A DNA stretch of 64,000 bases from assembly GCA_951804985.1 (NCBI GenBank), contig OX638133.1, positions 13,350,501 through 13,414,500 on the forward strand. Reading direction: 5' to 3'. The notes under the pieces were generated by a model. The model saw nothing but the letters and a program-made list of their open reading frames with translations, was not told the origin of the DNA and did no database searches. Positions 24,301 through 33,765 of the stretch are shown piece by piece. This DNA is from Dryomyza anilis (Eukaryota > Arthropoda > Insecta > Diptera > Dryomyzidae). Both the position numbers and the translations under genes were made by a program. The stretch's first letter is position 1. Each line of letters begins with the position of its first letter.

Positions 24301-25571
24301 TCCCCGGTTCAAGCCTGGACTGGGGCTAACAACATCTTTTCATAGAAACATTTTTCTATACCGCGCTACCTCTCGGCAGTAAATGGCAAACCTACGAGAG
24401 TAAAAATTGCCTATGAAAAAGCTCTCATCCGTCGTTCGAATTCGGCAATAAACTGTAGGTCCCACCACTTTGAGTACAAATATAACACGCCCAGCTCAAA
24501 ATGGTGAGAGAGCTCGGCCTAAGTTCTTATAGAGCTGTAGTGCCAAACTATTATATCATTATAATATAAAATTTTTAATTAGTAAAAATTTGATCATTGT
24601 GAAGAACGAAATATTAAATACAATGTATTTGAAATGTCATATTGATAAATATAATATATATGAATAATATTTTTTTTTTGTAAACTATTCATAATACTTA
24701 TGAATATAGTATTGAATAAGATGAATATTGTTGAACTAATATTTTTTTTTCGAAATAATTTAATAGATAAAAAGTTTATTGTACGAATTTTTCAAAAAAA
24801 AAAAAAATGTTTTTAAAAAATAAAATTCGAAAAAATGTTCGTAATAAGAAAATGATCAAAAAATTATACAAAAAAAATCGAAAAAAAAAATATTTTTTAT
24901 AAATATAAATTTTTATTAATAAAAAATTGTAATATTTCGAAATTTTATTATTTTTCGGAAAAAAAAATTTCGCAAATAAATATTTTCGAAAAAAATATTT
25001 GTCCCAAATAAAAATTTTTCGAAAAAAAATAATATTTTTTCGAAAAAAAAAAATCATAACAATGTCATTAATGTTATGAATGGTGCTTCAATACAATAGA
25101 TCATGATTTAAAGAACTGAATTCATCAATTTGATATACATTTTTTTTCTGTGTGAGTAAGTACCGCAAAAATGAACGACAAATTAATATTTTGATTGAAA
25201 TTTGGTTTAATTAATAGCATTCATCAATATGATGCATATATATGTTGTATTTTATGTTTTTGTTCATTAATATGATGAAAGTCTTCACATACTTTTCATC
25301 ATATTCAAGATTGAATTCATAACATTGATGTTTTGTAGTTATCAATATTATGAATCGTTCTTCAAAGCAATAAATCATGGTTTGATGAACAAAATTCATC
25401 AATATGATGATGTTAATTTTTTTCTGTGTTTGGAACGTATGGGGTAGTTTTATTCGAGCTTTAATATGTCAATACATTTTCAAATAAAATAAAATGTTAC
25501 CGAATATTTACCTTCATTAAGTTATTGATGTCATCAAAGGCATGTACCTCGGTTGCGGACACATCGCTTCC
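3771..25571 (-). CDS. SLC38-family amino acid transporter (SLC38A11-like), 9 coding exons, start codon not found
   Basis: Exons, in transcript order: 25571-25512, 13047-12790, 9950-9836, 9668-9416, 7918-7848, 6342-6181, 4453-4341, 4278-4087, 4025-3771 (stop). Every junction has AG/GT and the phases agree throughout, giving 492 residues. A hydrophilic N-terminus with a Gln/His tract is followed by the first membrane segment, with the family signature NYINSIVGSGVIGIPYA (about residues 64-80). Then come LQFMYPFLAMISYNVVVGDT, MCHHNTFLVYQS, LTFPIECFV and DCLGSVLELN. All match, in order, the 11-helix transporters of the Aa_trans fold as I remember SLC38A11. Members move neutral amino acids across the plasma or organelle membrane, usually sodium-coupled; the substrate here is unknown. 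The introns are large (up to 12.5 kb) and full of transposons. The first exon with the initiator Met is missing. The family call is firm; the exact orthologue is inferred. Confidence 0.9.
4907..5376. mobile_element. AT-rich fold-back element (TTCACCAACTACCAG family)
   Basis: The left arm ACAAACAAAAAATTTCACCA and the right arm, ending GTTTGTGTTTGT, are complementary for over 100 bp, including ATTCATCATATTGATGA. It has no coding capacity. Other copies are at 13.2 and 59.7 kb. Confidence 0.8.
5400..5775. repeat. AT-rich ATTCATCAATATGATG repeats
   Basis: Several copies of TTCATCAATATGATG and its near-complement, arranged as short inverted repeats. Probably a decayed member of the fold-back family next to it. 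Boundaries approximate. Confidence 0.5.
5928..6143. mobile_element. AT-rich MITE with CCCAGAAA/TTTTCTGG ends
   Basis: ACCCAGAAATAATAACATC at the left and TTTTTTTCTGGAATG at the right; the inner ATTGGTCAATAGGACAAT is shared with the 44.8 kb copy almost base for base. It lies in an intron, just past the donor of the 6342-6181 exon. Confidence 0.65.
6360..7350. other. Intron DNA without recognised gene
   Basis: AT-rich. A CTAGTAGAAATTTACCCTA segment at 6901 recurs near 63071 (CTAGTAGAAATTTTACC), so a short dispersed repeat starts here. Nothing else is recognised. Confidence 0.4.
7356..7775 (+). mobile_element. Solo LTR, related subfamily, inside a transporter intron
   Basis: The first ~290 bp match the family (TGTTACGAGAAGATG, the GCGCACT repeats, TATATAAGGGAGCCGC near 7617). 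After the transcription start the sequence differs from the other copies, so it is a subfamily or recombinant. ATAT precedes the left end; the right end is not defined. It lies between exons 6181-6342 and 7848-7918 of the SLC38-like gene, in antisense orientation to it. Confidence 0.7.
8290..8545 (+). repeat. Interspersed repeat with short inner inverted repeats
   Basis: The unit begins near TTGGAAGAACGAATAAGTTA and ends near AACCAAATAAGTTGGTTGG. Inside it, CTACAACTCTTTTAGTTTTG matches the arm of the 23.3 kb palindrome. No coding capacity. It is intronic in the SLC38-like gene. Confidence 0.6.
8600..9400. other. Intron DNA without recognised gene
   Basis: AT-rich with repeated GATTGCGACAA and CAAATTATTGTT words at 9080-9260, probably an old element. 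No convincing ORF; the short open frames here have no similarity I recognise. Confidence 0.4.
10481..11067. mobile_element. ~590-bp MITE, first copy of a pair
   Basis: The left end ACCGAAAAAAATATTAAACG and right end TTTTTTTTTCTGTGTA are partly complementary. The inside (ACACACCAACCGACAGTTTT, GTTTGACAGCCACTACACAG) is shared with 39655-40321. No ORF of known type. Confidence 0.7.
11083..11985. mobile_element. Long AT-rich fold-back element (CATATTGAAGAATG family)
   Basis: Repeated TTCATCAATATAATGA-type units, ATGTACATCATATTGAAGAA, a T-rich centre and a closing ATAAATTCATCATATTGATG. The same order is seen at 21.9, 24.6, 45.9 and 60.2 kb. No ORF with recognisable similarity. Confidence 0.65.
12533..12742 (-). 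repeat. ATG/CAT-rich microsatellite next to exon donor
   Basis: A TGATGTTG / TGATGATG low-complexity run. It is intronic: it starts about 50 bp beyond the donor at 12790 of the Gln/His-tract exon. Confidence 0.7.
13193..13560. mobile_element. AT-rich fold-back element, partial
   Basis: The left arm AATTTCACCAACTACCAGTA is intact. The right arm is lost in a low-complexity A/T stretch, so only about two thirds of the element can be matched. Confidence 0.65.
13720..13945. mobile_element. Fragment of the GGCCATTCCACACC MITE family
   Basis: Shares TCAATTTTGATGTGCAAGGA, TTTATCAGTTGCCCAAAC and the end TTTGGTGTGGAATGG with the 17.8 kb copy. The other terminus is missing. Confidence 0.6.
14310..15080. 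mobile_element. hAT-like non-autonomous element (MITE), 771 bp
   Basis: Ends TAGAGATGGGCGCGTGCC and GGCACGCGCCCATCTCTA form an 18-bp inverted repeat. Flanks GTACCGGC (14302-14309) and GTACCGAC (15081-15088) form an 8-bp target duplication with one mismatch, as expected for hAT elements. The subterminal parts are rich in CACGCACGG-type repeats. The centre (about 14540-14850) is a run of diverged GGAACCGGAATCGG units. No transposase is present. Intronic in the SLC38-like gene. Confidence 0.85.
14541..14850. repeat. Diverged GGAACCGGAAC-type repeat inside the hAT MITE
   Basis: Repeated blocks of GGAACC, GGAATCGG and ACCGGAAC with AAAATGT or TTATTAAAAATG between them. This is a degenerate tandem array about 310 bp long, far more GC-rich than its surroundings. 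Confidence 0.6.
15555..15690 (+). repeat. Fragment of the GACAGACGGACA dispersed repeat
   Basis: CGGACAAGAATATATATACT and GAATATACCCTTTCACT match the 3' part of the 43.6 kb element. Only the end is present. Confidence 0.6.
16387..17521. mobile_element. Non-autonomous DNA element with TCCCGGGAT-rich ends
   Basis: Ends CTAGGGCTTCCAATCCCGG and (reverse complement of the right end) CTAGGGATCCCAAACCC form an imperfect terminal repeat. Several TCCCGGGAT motifs sit just inside both ends. TGCCCA flanks both sides, a possible 6-bp target duplication. The AT-rich centre of ~1 kb has no transposase. Confidence 0.7.
17759..18300. mobile_element. Fold-back MITE, GGCCATTCCACACC family
   Basis: The left part GATAAAGGGTATCGAGACAT is repeated as its complement near 18235-18260, with further matching on both sides. 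The outer end GGGCCATTCCACACCAAATC recurs (as TTGGTGTGGAATGG or similar) at 13.94 kb and near 62.88 kb. No ORF of interest. An (AT)n run follows on the right. Confidence 0.7.
18299..18360. repeat. (AT)n microsatellite
   Basis: About 60 bp of uninterrupted AT dinucleotides at the edge of the 17.8 kb fold-back MITE. Confidence 0.97.
19296..20860. repeat. Minisatellite array, 41-bp unit (TTTGAATTTCAAATGG)
   Basis: From about 19730 on, units of 41 bp with core TGATGTCTTTTGAATTTC, then AAATGGAATTTCTG, repeat about 27 times with small changes. The first part (about 19450-19730) is made of shorter ~22-bp units. Before about 19435 the same words occur in reverse complement, so the array flips direction. 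Intronic in the SLC38-like gene. Confidence 0.93.
21594..21625. repeat. (TG)n microsatellite
   Basis: GTGGTGG followed by a pure GT run at 21605-21623. It closes a GC-richer unique segment (21240-21590) that has no ORF of recognisable type. Confidence 0.85.
21905..22660. mobile_element. Long AT-rich fold-back element
   Basis: Shares ATGTACATCATATTGAAGAA, the T/A homopolymer-rich centre and ATTATATTCATTAATATGAC with the 11.1 kb copy. Boundaries approximate. Confidence 0.6.
23283..23492. repeat. Perfect 210-bp palindrome without spacer
   Basis: Two 105-bp arms are exact reverse complements, meeting at GGGGTTAACCCC (23382-23393). Identity stops sharply at 23282/23493. One arm belongs to a repeat family that also occurs at 8290-8540. 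A palindrome this perfect is young or actively maintained, or comes from a library or assembly error. Confidence 0.95.
23493..23625 (-). repeat. Repeat related to the 8.3 kb repeat, next to the palindrome
   Basis: The segment with TTCGGTTGATACAACTAAC followed by TTGTTCTTCCAAGC is the reverse complement of 8305-8350. Together with the palindrome arm it forms a second, rearranged copy of that element. Confidence 0.6.
24252..24565 (+). mobile_element. tRNA-derived SINE, complete copy
   Basis: The head GTAGCCGTGGTAGCTCAGTG contains a tRNA A-box (TAGCTCAGTGG), and the B-box GGTTCAAGCC lies about 35 bp later, giving an RNA polymerase III promoter. A ~220-bp unrelated body and a short TTAT-type tail follow. 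The same sequence recurs at 53.1, 53.9, 58.8 and 59.3 kb on the other strand. The body and tail rule out a working tRNA gene. Confidence 0.88.
24590..25432. mobile_element. Long AT-rich fold-back element, opposite orientation
   Basis: Begins near the SINE tail and ends at AAAATTCATCAATATGATGA. The centre is made of A- and T-runs and the outer parts carry the ATGAATGGTGCTTC and ATTCATCAATATGATGC motifs. It lies just downstream of the 25.5 kb transporter exon, in its 12.5 kb intron. Confidence 0.6.
25512..25571 (-). CDS. Upstream 60-nt coding exon of the SLC38-like transporter
   Basis: On the minus strand a 20-codon open segment (GSDVSATEVHAF, then DDINNLMK) is bounded by an AAATAG acceptor and an AAG/GTAAAT donor. 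It ends in phase 0, and the next exon (13047) also starts in phase 0 after a pyrimidine-rich acceptor ending TTTAAG. The joined product is an acidic, soluble N-terminal tail before the Gln/His tract, as expected for a cytosolic N-terminus in this family. The alternative is that translation starts at the ATG at 13149 and reads straight into the 12790-13047 exon. That would add a hydrophobic segment not seen in relatives, so I prefer the spliced form. The link is inferred from frame and splice signals only. Confidence 0.6.
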
Positions 25572-26318
25572 CTATTTCCAGCAATATATATTTGTTGTTG
25601 GTAGCAAATAAATGTTGTTGTTTTTGTAATTTGTGTTATCGTGTTTAGAGACAAATTAATCCATCCAAACAACGTAAATTTGTCATGACAGCATGAGCCA
25701 CGAGAACATCAACCGTTGTAATCCAAGGGTCCATATGAAGTATGTGTTTGAGATGAATGTCATTGAGATGTAATCAGCATGGTATACATATGTTATATAA
25801 AAAACATAGAAAAAAAAAACAAATTAGAATTTTAAACTTAACTAAATTTCTCTTAAGCAAATATTTAAAGCCAAATAATGTTATTAAATTTCATATATTT
25901 TGCATAATATTTTTCACTACCTTGAATTTATTGATGGAACCATTTATACCAAATCTCAGGAAACTATAATTGACCACATCATACTATTATAATTAAAACG
26001 ATAGCTAACATGAGGATGATAGTATACATAGAGAATTTATAATGGCTTGAATTACCGACAACTCATGTTGTGAAATTAAACTACTAAGTAACAACCGCAA
26101 TTCTAAACCAAAATGATGACCAAATAGAAAGAGCTTTGAATTTGAGTGCAAAATTGTGAAATTTAATTTGAAAAATTTATATTGAGTGAAAAGTTTAATT
26201 TTATTAAAAAAAACCAAAATTTTTAGAGGAAAATTAAATTTGTTGAACTTTTAGAGTTTTATGTTTAAAGTGTGAATTGAACAAAATATTCAGACATAGA
26301 ATTTACAAAAAATATATA

Positions 26319-27591
26319 TTCACCGTGTCCAATATATTCTCATACACTTTCAGTAATTAACATAGAATTAAATGTCAAAAATTAGACAAAGTTTTTAATG
26401 ACAAAAATTATTCGTCGAAAATTTGGCAATCATTTCTTAAGTTTGGACATTGTGTAAAATTGTGCTAATTAGTAATCAGCGATGAAACAATTTCGGACAA
26501 TCGTAATAAACCTATTTATAAAAGGAAAAATGCAGGCAGCATTTTTAAGGAGTTAAAAAGGCATGGTCTAAAACGTGATTTTATATACAGAACATACGAA
26601 GATATAAAGAGACCTCTTCTATTAATGACCGTAAAAGATCTGGTCGAAATCGTTCGGTAAGAACTAAATCTGTGATTAAGATTGTCAAAGAGAGAATTAG
26701 ACGAAATTCCCAACGAATAATAACAACTTTGGCTTCTGACCTAAAATTTTCCAGAGGAACTGCCCATAACATTCTTAAATTGGACCTAGAATGCAAAGCT
26801 TATAAGAAACGCAAAGTACATGGAGTTTCCGAAGCATCCATGATAAAACGACGGGAAAGAGTGTCTCACATTATTTCTTGGCACGGTGGTGACGAGTTTA
26901 TTTTCTCTGATGAGAAACTTTTTGTCTTGGAGCAGTCGCACAATGCTCAAAACGATCGAGTTTAGTCTGTTTCGATCACAGATATTCCTGCCACCCAAAA
27001 ACATGTTTCAAGATTTCAAAGTGCCGTTTCTGTGATGGTATGGGCAGCCATTTGCAAACGAGGAAAACTTCCATTAGCTTTTAACAATAAAGGAGTCAAA
27101 GTAAACGCTGAATACTATAAAACTGAAGTTTTGGAGAAGATTCTTTTGTCTAATCTCAACATTTTGTACGGAGATGAGCACATACAGCTAAAATAGTCTA
27201 AGACTGGTTGAAAAGAAATTTGACTGATTTTCTTGGTAAGGATGAATGGCCTCCTAACTATCCGGATTTGAATCGATTAGATTTTTTTGTTTGGTCATAC
27301 ATTATGTCAAATTTAAGCAATTACAAATTCAAAATTTTGGATAAATTTGTGGAAGTATTAAACGAATATGTGATGAAATGCCAATGGATGCCGTTCGTGC
27401 TACCTGCAACGGATTTGAAAAACGATTGAAGCTGTTGAAGAAATTTAAAGGATCTGTGATTCCATAGCGGTTTTTATAAATAATATCAATAAATATAGTT
27501 TTACTTCCTAATAAAAATAAATATTATGCAATAAACGATTAGCGAGTTATATACATTTTAAAGTGTATGAAAATATATTGGACACGGTGTA
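26319..27591 (+). mobile_element. Decayed Tc1/mariner-superfamily transposon (maT/DD37D-like)
   Basis: About 1.27 kb bounded by inverted repeats of roughly 30 bp (CACCGTGTCCAATATATT at the left, its complement at the right) inside TA dinucleotides. Both termini are well preserved. The interior encodes a broken transposase, described as a separate entry. Element size, TA target and protein motifs all agree with the IS630-Tc1-mariner group. It lies 5' of the 25.5 kb transporter exon, in what is probably that gene's first intron. Confidence 0.88.
26600..27470 (+). pseudogene. Broken mariner-type transposase
   Basis: Readable in pieces. First comes a GRNRSVRT motif (the GRPR-like hook between two helix-turn-helix units) and a DNA-binding part. 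The first catalytic Asp is in IFSDEKLF (near 26905). A stop follows NDRV, where a Trp codon is expected, and then VWAAICKRGKLPLAF. The block that should carry the second catalytic Asp (around 27165-27190) is shortened and out of frame. A further stop precedes DWLKRN. The tail WPPNYPDLNRLDFFVW carries the third acidic residue. With at least two in-frame stops and a lost catalytic block it cannot be active. The family call (maT or DD37D) is from motif memory. Confidence 0.85.
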
Positions 27592-29388
27592 TATATCTTT
27601 TTTTAATATATTTTTCGTATTTCATATTTTCACCTCCAAAAATATTAATTTTTAGTTGTACCTATTATTAATTGCATAACATATATAGTTTCCATAATTT
27701 AATAAAAGTATGTATTGTATGTCAAACTAGATCCATCATTTTATGATTTCTTTTACTTTGATATTGCAAATCGCACTTTTTCAGTCTTCAGATTAAATAC
27801 AAATCCACGTTCACGATTTTTTATTTAAATTTTCTTTTGTGCTGCTCATTTTAATCAATATACTTTTTTTGTCCTTCAATTATTCATATTACTTACAACA
27901 AAAACTTAAACCAGTAGTAATAATAATAGTTTTGCAATCAGTAGTATTCAGCTTTTAATAAATAAAATACTTTCAATGAGTTTGCCTCCGTACCCTACAA
28001 TAGACTCCAAAGATTACTTACTAAATTTTCATATTTTTAAAATTTATAAAAAAAACATTTTCGTACATATGTTCATTAGACTAACAATGGGTTTACATGT
28101 TTTCAAATCGAGAAAAGGTCAACCCCAAAAAATTATCTATTGGATGAAAAAGTTGATGTTGAGAATTTTTAGTGAAATCAAAATATGGGAAATGGACCCG
28201 CCGAGACCTCAAAGTTCGCGTTTTGGTACCCATATCGACAATTTCAAAATTGAATTGAAATTACGTCTCCCAACAACAATAAACTAAAAAAGTGAATATG
28301 TCATCTGTTAGGAAATTTCAATACTGTTTCAACACACTATTAATGAGGAAATTCGGATAAACATACAAAGGCAGTATTTATTATACACACACTCTTAGTA
28401 TTTTCTATTTTCTTCAGTACTTCCCCTATTCCCATTCCCATATTCGGATTTTCCACAACAATTTTCTCATAGAGCATTTTTAGGGACTGAATTAAGCATA
28501 GAATTATAGATCTGACATAGAATTATAAATCTAGAATGATATATTATATATATATATTTTTATTTAATTGTGAAAATCATAAATGTTATGCAATAAATAA
28601 TAGAAACACCGTAAAGTTTATATTTTTAGCGTTTGACTGGTCATAACTTTGGCCAAAACTATTCAATTTTTATTAGGTTTATTTAAAAATATTAGCTGAA
28701 GTTTTCTCAATTGAACACAAAGAAAATGAGATTGAAAACTTAAGTTTGTAAAAAGTTAAAGTCCAATAACTGATTTCAAACACAATAAATGCCATATATT
28801 TGCTTTACGTCATAACTCAAAAACTATAGGTAATCTGAACAAAATTAGTATGAGGTCTTGATTTAAATCTTACCCCATATTTTCTAAAATGAAAAGAAAA
28901 GTGAGTCGTAAAAAATGGCAGCAGTGGCAGCTTTTATTTACTTATTCAATTTCTCGTCGTTTTTATTTCATTTGATGCAAAAAAATCTATGTCACTGGAA
29001 TTTCTGAAGAATCACATTTCGTTTTACAAAATAAGTCCATCGGAAAATCATACTAAAATCGATGATAATTGATTTTGTTGCGCTGTATTATTTAATAAGG
29101 GGCAACATGTAATAAAGTAGAAAATGGCTTGAAAAATGTATACTGAACACTTAGGGAAAATACTAAATAGAAATTTGCATCATTGTAAAAATATTCGGTT
29201 TTCATCGGATTATTCTTTTTAGAGTACAATTAATACTGCATTGTTATGCTCTTATCATGCTTCACAGGATTCATAGAGTAGTCGTGTTAAAACTTTTTCC
29301 TGTTCAAAAAAATTAATATTCAGTTGGATATCAATTAAGCGAACTGCTTCATTGAGGCATCTGACGAACAATTATAATGGAATTCGTG
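27592..29388. other. Intergenic/intron DNA without recognised gene
   Basis: AT-rich. The 103-codon open frame at 27976-28287 (plus) shows no motif, has no splice context and follows AT-rich sequence, so I do not call it a gene. The T-rich 28620-29100 segment is unassigned. Confidence 0.4.
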
Positions 29389-29806
29389 TACAGAAAAACT
29401 AACATTTTCTTCAAATTGATGAATTTTGTTTTAAAAATCTATACAAAATATCAATTTTATGAATTCATAATAAATTTGATGAATGGCTGACAACATTTCA
29501 TCACATTTATGAACAAAACAAATACATTAGACAAAAAATATATAACATATTTGTACGTCTTATCTACATTATACATCATATGTATATAATATTCCTGTAC
29601 AGAAAAACTAACATTTTCTTCATATTGCTGAATTTTGTTTTAAAAATCTATACAAAATATCAATGTTATGAATTCATAATAAATTTAATGAATGGCTGAT
29701 AACATTTCATCACATTTATGAACAAAACAAATACATTAGACACAAAATATACATCATATTTGTACATCTTATCTACATTATACATCATATGTATATTATA
29801 TTGAAG
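29389..29806 (+). repeat. Tandem duplication, 209-bp unit
   Basis: TACAGAAAAACTAACATTTT starts both copies, at 29389 and 29598. The copies differ at only a few bases, so the duplication is fairly recent. The unit belongs to the AT-rich CATATTGAAGAATG fold-back class. Confidence 0.85.
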
Positions 29807-30249
29807 AATTTTGTTCATCAAACCAAATGGTTTTTTCTCGCTTACTCGTAATCGTAATTTCAACAGACATATAGAGACACAGAAAGACATTGCTAAATCT
29901 GATCACGCTTATCAAGAATATATAGTCAAATTATTCATTTACAAAAATCTAACTATATATGTCAATTTCGGGTCTGGTACGATAAGTCGAAATTTAAAAT
30001 ATCGAAACTAAAAATACCGAAGACAAAAAATGTAGTAAATAAAAATGCCGAAACTTAAAAATGTCGAAAACAAAAATGTTGAAGATTAAAATGTCGAAAA
30101 CTAAAAATGTCGAAATTTTAAAAAACCGGAAAAATGTCGAAATAAATGCATAGTAACAAAAATAGCGATTCTTGTGTTTGAAAAATATACAAAAATACGA
30201 AGATAAATATATTAAAAAATAACATCATTGTTACGCAGACACCAAAATT

Positions 30250-30435
30250 CTGCATCCGGTCGAAGCGAAAATCCAAATCTTCGCTACAAATTCAAATTTT
30301 CAGCTACTTTAGGATCCGTGCGTAATGGAATTCAGGGTGAATATGTCCGAATATATTCCATTCCGCATGGATTCTAGAGTAGCTAAAATTTTGTATTCGT
30401 ACGAAGATTCATATTTCCGCTACGATGGGACTCAG
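30250..30435. mobile_element. Palindromic MITE of about 180 bp
   Basis: The left arm AATCTTCGCTACAAATTCAA with CAGCTACTTTAGGATCC is answered by GATTCTAGAGTAGCTAAAAT and CGAAGATTCATATTTCCGCT, the approximate complement. The two arms meet near 30342. No ORF. Confidence 0.65.
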
Positions 30436-30524
30436 GTGGGGTGAGAACATACCATAAGCTGCAAATATTAATTTAAAACTATAAAAACTACTATAAAAAT
30501 ATTCATTTAATTTGAAGGCGTAAT

Positions 30525-30785
30525 TTTTAAATATTATGCCATCAAAATACTATCTTGAAATTTGGCACGAACATTTGAATTAAGTACTTAAAATATGAAG
30601 CCACCTTAACGGAGTTACTACTATCAATATATGATGTATATGAACCACCATCCAAAAGTGATCTTTCTAACTTTAAACAATAACAGTATCTCTGGAAATC
30701 ATGCATATTGCGAAACCCAAAATTCCATTGATATCGCAGAAGGTGAGTTTCAAACCCCTATCGATTTGGTGTGGCTCAAATAAGA
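30525..30785. mobile_element. Fragment of the GGCCATTCCACACC MITE family
   Basis: Contains ATGCCATCAAAATACTATCT, ATCTCTGGAAA and the end ATCGATTTGGTGTGGCTCAA, in the same order as in the 17.8 kb copy. The opposite end is absent. Confidence 0.55.
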
Positions 30786-31199
30786 TTTGAAATTTGTATT
30801 TCAACATTTTAATTTTCGACATTTTTTGCTAAAAAAAATGTGTGCATATTTATTTTCAATTTTTTTTTCGACATTTCTAGCTTTAAAATATTATTTCGAC
30901 ATTTTTTGTTTCGGCCAAAAATGGTTTCGGCATTTTAAGGCTTTTAAAATTTCGACATTTTTAGGTTTCGACATTTTATTTTTCGACATATCGTACGGAT
31001 CACGTCAATTTCTGATCGATGAGCTCAATATTCGTACCAACTGATTAAAAATTTGAATTTATGAATTGGTACTTCAACTTTAAAAATGTAATTGTTGTAG
31101 TAATTTAACCAACAAAATTGAAATTTAAGATTTTCAAAAAAAAAAAATGTATTTGGTGACTTTTAATTCTATAATGACGATATACACTTTTATATAACA

Positions 31200-31560
31200 G
31201 ACAAGCTTCACCGAAATTCACCACACCAAAACTCACCACACCCAAATTCACCACAACGAAACTCACCACACCGAAACTCACCACGCCGAAACTCACCACA
31301 CCGAAACTCATCACACCGAAACTTCTACTGGTAGAAACGCTATGGCGTTATATACTTTTATATAACAGACAAGCTTCACCGAAATTCACCACACCAAAAT
31401 TCACCATACCGAAACTCACCACACCTAAACTCACCACACCGAAACTCACCACACCGAAACTCACCACACCGAAACTCACCACACCGAAACTCATCACGCT
31501 AAAACTCACCACACTAAAACTTCTACTAGTAGAAACGCCATAATTCACCACTCGAAAATT
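31200..31560. repeat. 15-bp minisatellite ACTCACCACACCGAA, two arrays
   Basis: Array 1 (31208-31325) and array 2 (31377-31525) each start with the same leader (ATATAACAGACAAGCTTCAC), so the whole unit was duplicated. Translation gives the meaningless repeat SFGVV, so it is not a gene. Confidence 0.9.
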
Positions 31561-31599
31561 CCCCGAAACTCACCACACCAAAACGTCTACTGGGAAGAA

Positions 31600-33540
31600 T
31601 TCTACGGCGAAATATTCTACGGGTAATCACAGTCTGAGAAGATTTGTCTTTGAGAAAAGCGGTTTTGGCGGAGAATTATTTTTGTTTTGAGTATTACATT
31701 TTTAACACCAATAAAAAAAAGTCTACACCGAAGCACTCGTCCCAGCCAGTAGTGTATAAAAATAGTGTAGCGTATATTTTATTCGAACTAATCTGAGAAA
31801 TGTCACAAGTTGTCAAAAGCTAATTCTAATCCTTAAAATGTCACTTGTGCAAATATCAATATATATGGCAAAAATAATTATCCTTAAGGCATATTATGAT
31901 GAATTCTTTAGTGACATTAGTATGACATACATATATGTAATATTTATGTACATATGTTAACATGTTAAACACATCAGTGCAACTGTTGATTGGACACAGA
32001 TCCCTGGGATTTCTGCCTTTATTAGGCTTATATATATCGCAGATATACGAACAATTTCTTGAAAAAATATATAGCTACCTACATAAGAAATAAAATGAAC
32101 GCGTTTTATGATTTTATTTTATTATATTCAATGTGTGTGCCAGCAAAAAGAAATATACAGCGCATAGAACAAAAGAAAATAAATAGAAGAACGTTCAACG
32201 AACGAAAATCCATTAAAATATAATACATACAAACGAAAAATGCTTGCTGCGTTAAACTGACTGACTGAGTGAGTGACTGAATTGTGGCGGACAGGAAATG
32301 TCGACGACTGACGCACATGTGGTGAATATTTAATTTACATACACATCTGAGTTTCGTTTCGTGTTACGGAAATAAATATAAACGTTATCACAAGATGGGA
32401 ATTTTATGGCAATATTTTTAGTATATTTTAAATGCAATATTTTATTTTAAGTTTATTTTTTGAAATATATTAATATAGAATGTCAGTGCTTCAAAGTCAC
32501 AACATTCATTTTAAAGTATTACCCGGAAATTACATATTTTCTGCAGGATATTAAAAATGGAATTTTTTGTAAATAAGTTTTTTTTTTTTAAATGTTGCAG
32601 TGCATTTAAATTTTTGAATATAAAAATTGAGAGAAACGTTATAGTTTAAATGATTTAAGGATTTTAAAATGATTGCTTTTTTTCAAAATTGTATTTTTTT
32701 TGTGGCAAATTTTTAATGTCATTTAGAAGTTATCGATGACCTATATTTGAACATTACCAATTTTGAGGTCAGCTATAGTTTGCAATGGTGATGTATGTGA
32801 TTTTTTGTAGTTATTGCCATGTCACACTTGCTGTCAGCGCCACTTTCTTGCGCAATATATCAATGCCATTGACAATTGTTGCTATTGTTGTCGACAATGT
32901 GTTGTTGCTGTATTCAAAGACAGCGAAGATTCGCTTTCGTAGAATATAATATGTGTAGTTATAGATTCGAGGTAGTTTTATTTCACTATAAATTGATGTT
33001 GCATAAAAAGCAACTGTCAAATGTCTGACAAAATAAGAACATAGAAATTTCAAATGGAATATAAAGTGATAAAATATTAATAAATTAAAATTTGCTATAT
33101 TTTGAAATAATTACACAGTACAATTATCCGCGATCTTAGTATGATTTTCCGATGGACATCAAGTTTCTAATCACGACCTTATACTCAGTTTTTTCAGATT
33201 GCCTCAAGTTTTTGATTTATTGCGTAATAAAATATATGACAATTTTCGTGTTTTTATATATATCTTGGATTTTAAAATTTCACAGATTTGAGTTATCGAT
33301 GCAATTTTTTTTATAATCCATTAAGAATATTTCAAAAAATATTTTGAAATAAATTATATGAATTTCGGATTAATCTAACCGAAGTTATTGCCAGTCAAAC
33401 ACAAAAAATAATTATTTTAAGGTGTACCTATTATTTATTGCATAACATATTAAGTTTTCATAATTCAATAAAATTATATATCATATGTGAAACTAGATTC
33501 ATAATTTAACGATTCCTCTTACTTTGTTTTTGCAAATCAC
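31600..33540. other. Non-coding DNA with two GC-richer patches
   Basis: 32120-32320 and 32810-33010 are less AT-rich than the neighbourhood, with short ORFs on the minus strand that have no recognisable domain. They may be enhancer or untranslated exon sequence. Nothing else is seen. Confidence 0.35.
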
Positions 33541-33545
33541 TCTTA

Positions 33546-33653
33546 GGGCCGTTTTCGCAATATCCAGTTAAGTGTTTCAATTCCATATATTCTATGAGTA
33601 ACTCTAAGTTAAAGTGGCAGTTAGCGCTTAACCGAAGATGATGAAAACGGCCC
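33546..33653 (+). mobile_element. 108-bp Harbinger-like MITE, TTA target duplication
   Basis: GGGCCGTTTTC and GAAAACGGCCC form the terminal repeat. TTA occurs on both sides (33543-33545 and 33654-33656). A three-base TTA/TAA duplication is typical of PIF/Harbinger elements. Confidence 0.82.
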
Positions 33654-33765
33654 TTAAAGTTTTTAGATTAAATACAAATGTTCTATTACGATTTTTTATT
33701 TAAGTTTTCATTTTTGATGCTATTTTTAATAAATATATTTTCTATCCTTAAATTATTCATATTAA

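Noticed and set aside
24252..24325. tRNA gene candidate
   Set aside because: A and B boxes are present, but the acceptor and anticodon stems do not pair well and it is joined to a SINE body that recurs at five other places.
27976..28287. 103-codon plus-strand open frame
   Set aside because: No recognisable domain, no splice or promoter context; chance ORF in A/T-rich DNA is more likely.
29840..29920. Possible gene fragment near GTAATCGTAATTTCAACAGA
   Set aside because: Matches the GACAGACGGACA dispersed repeat seen at 15.56 and 44.15 kb.
31105..31551. SFGVV-repeat open frames
   Set aside because: Frames through a 15-bp minisatellite with no start context or similarity.
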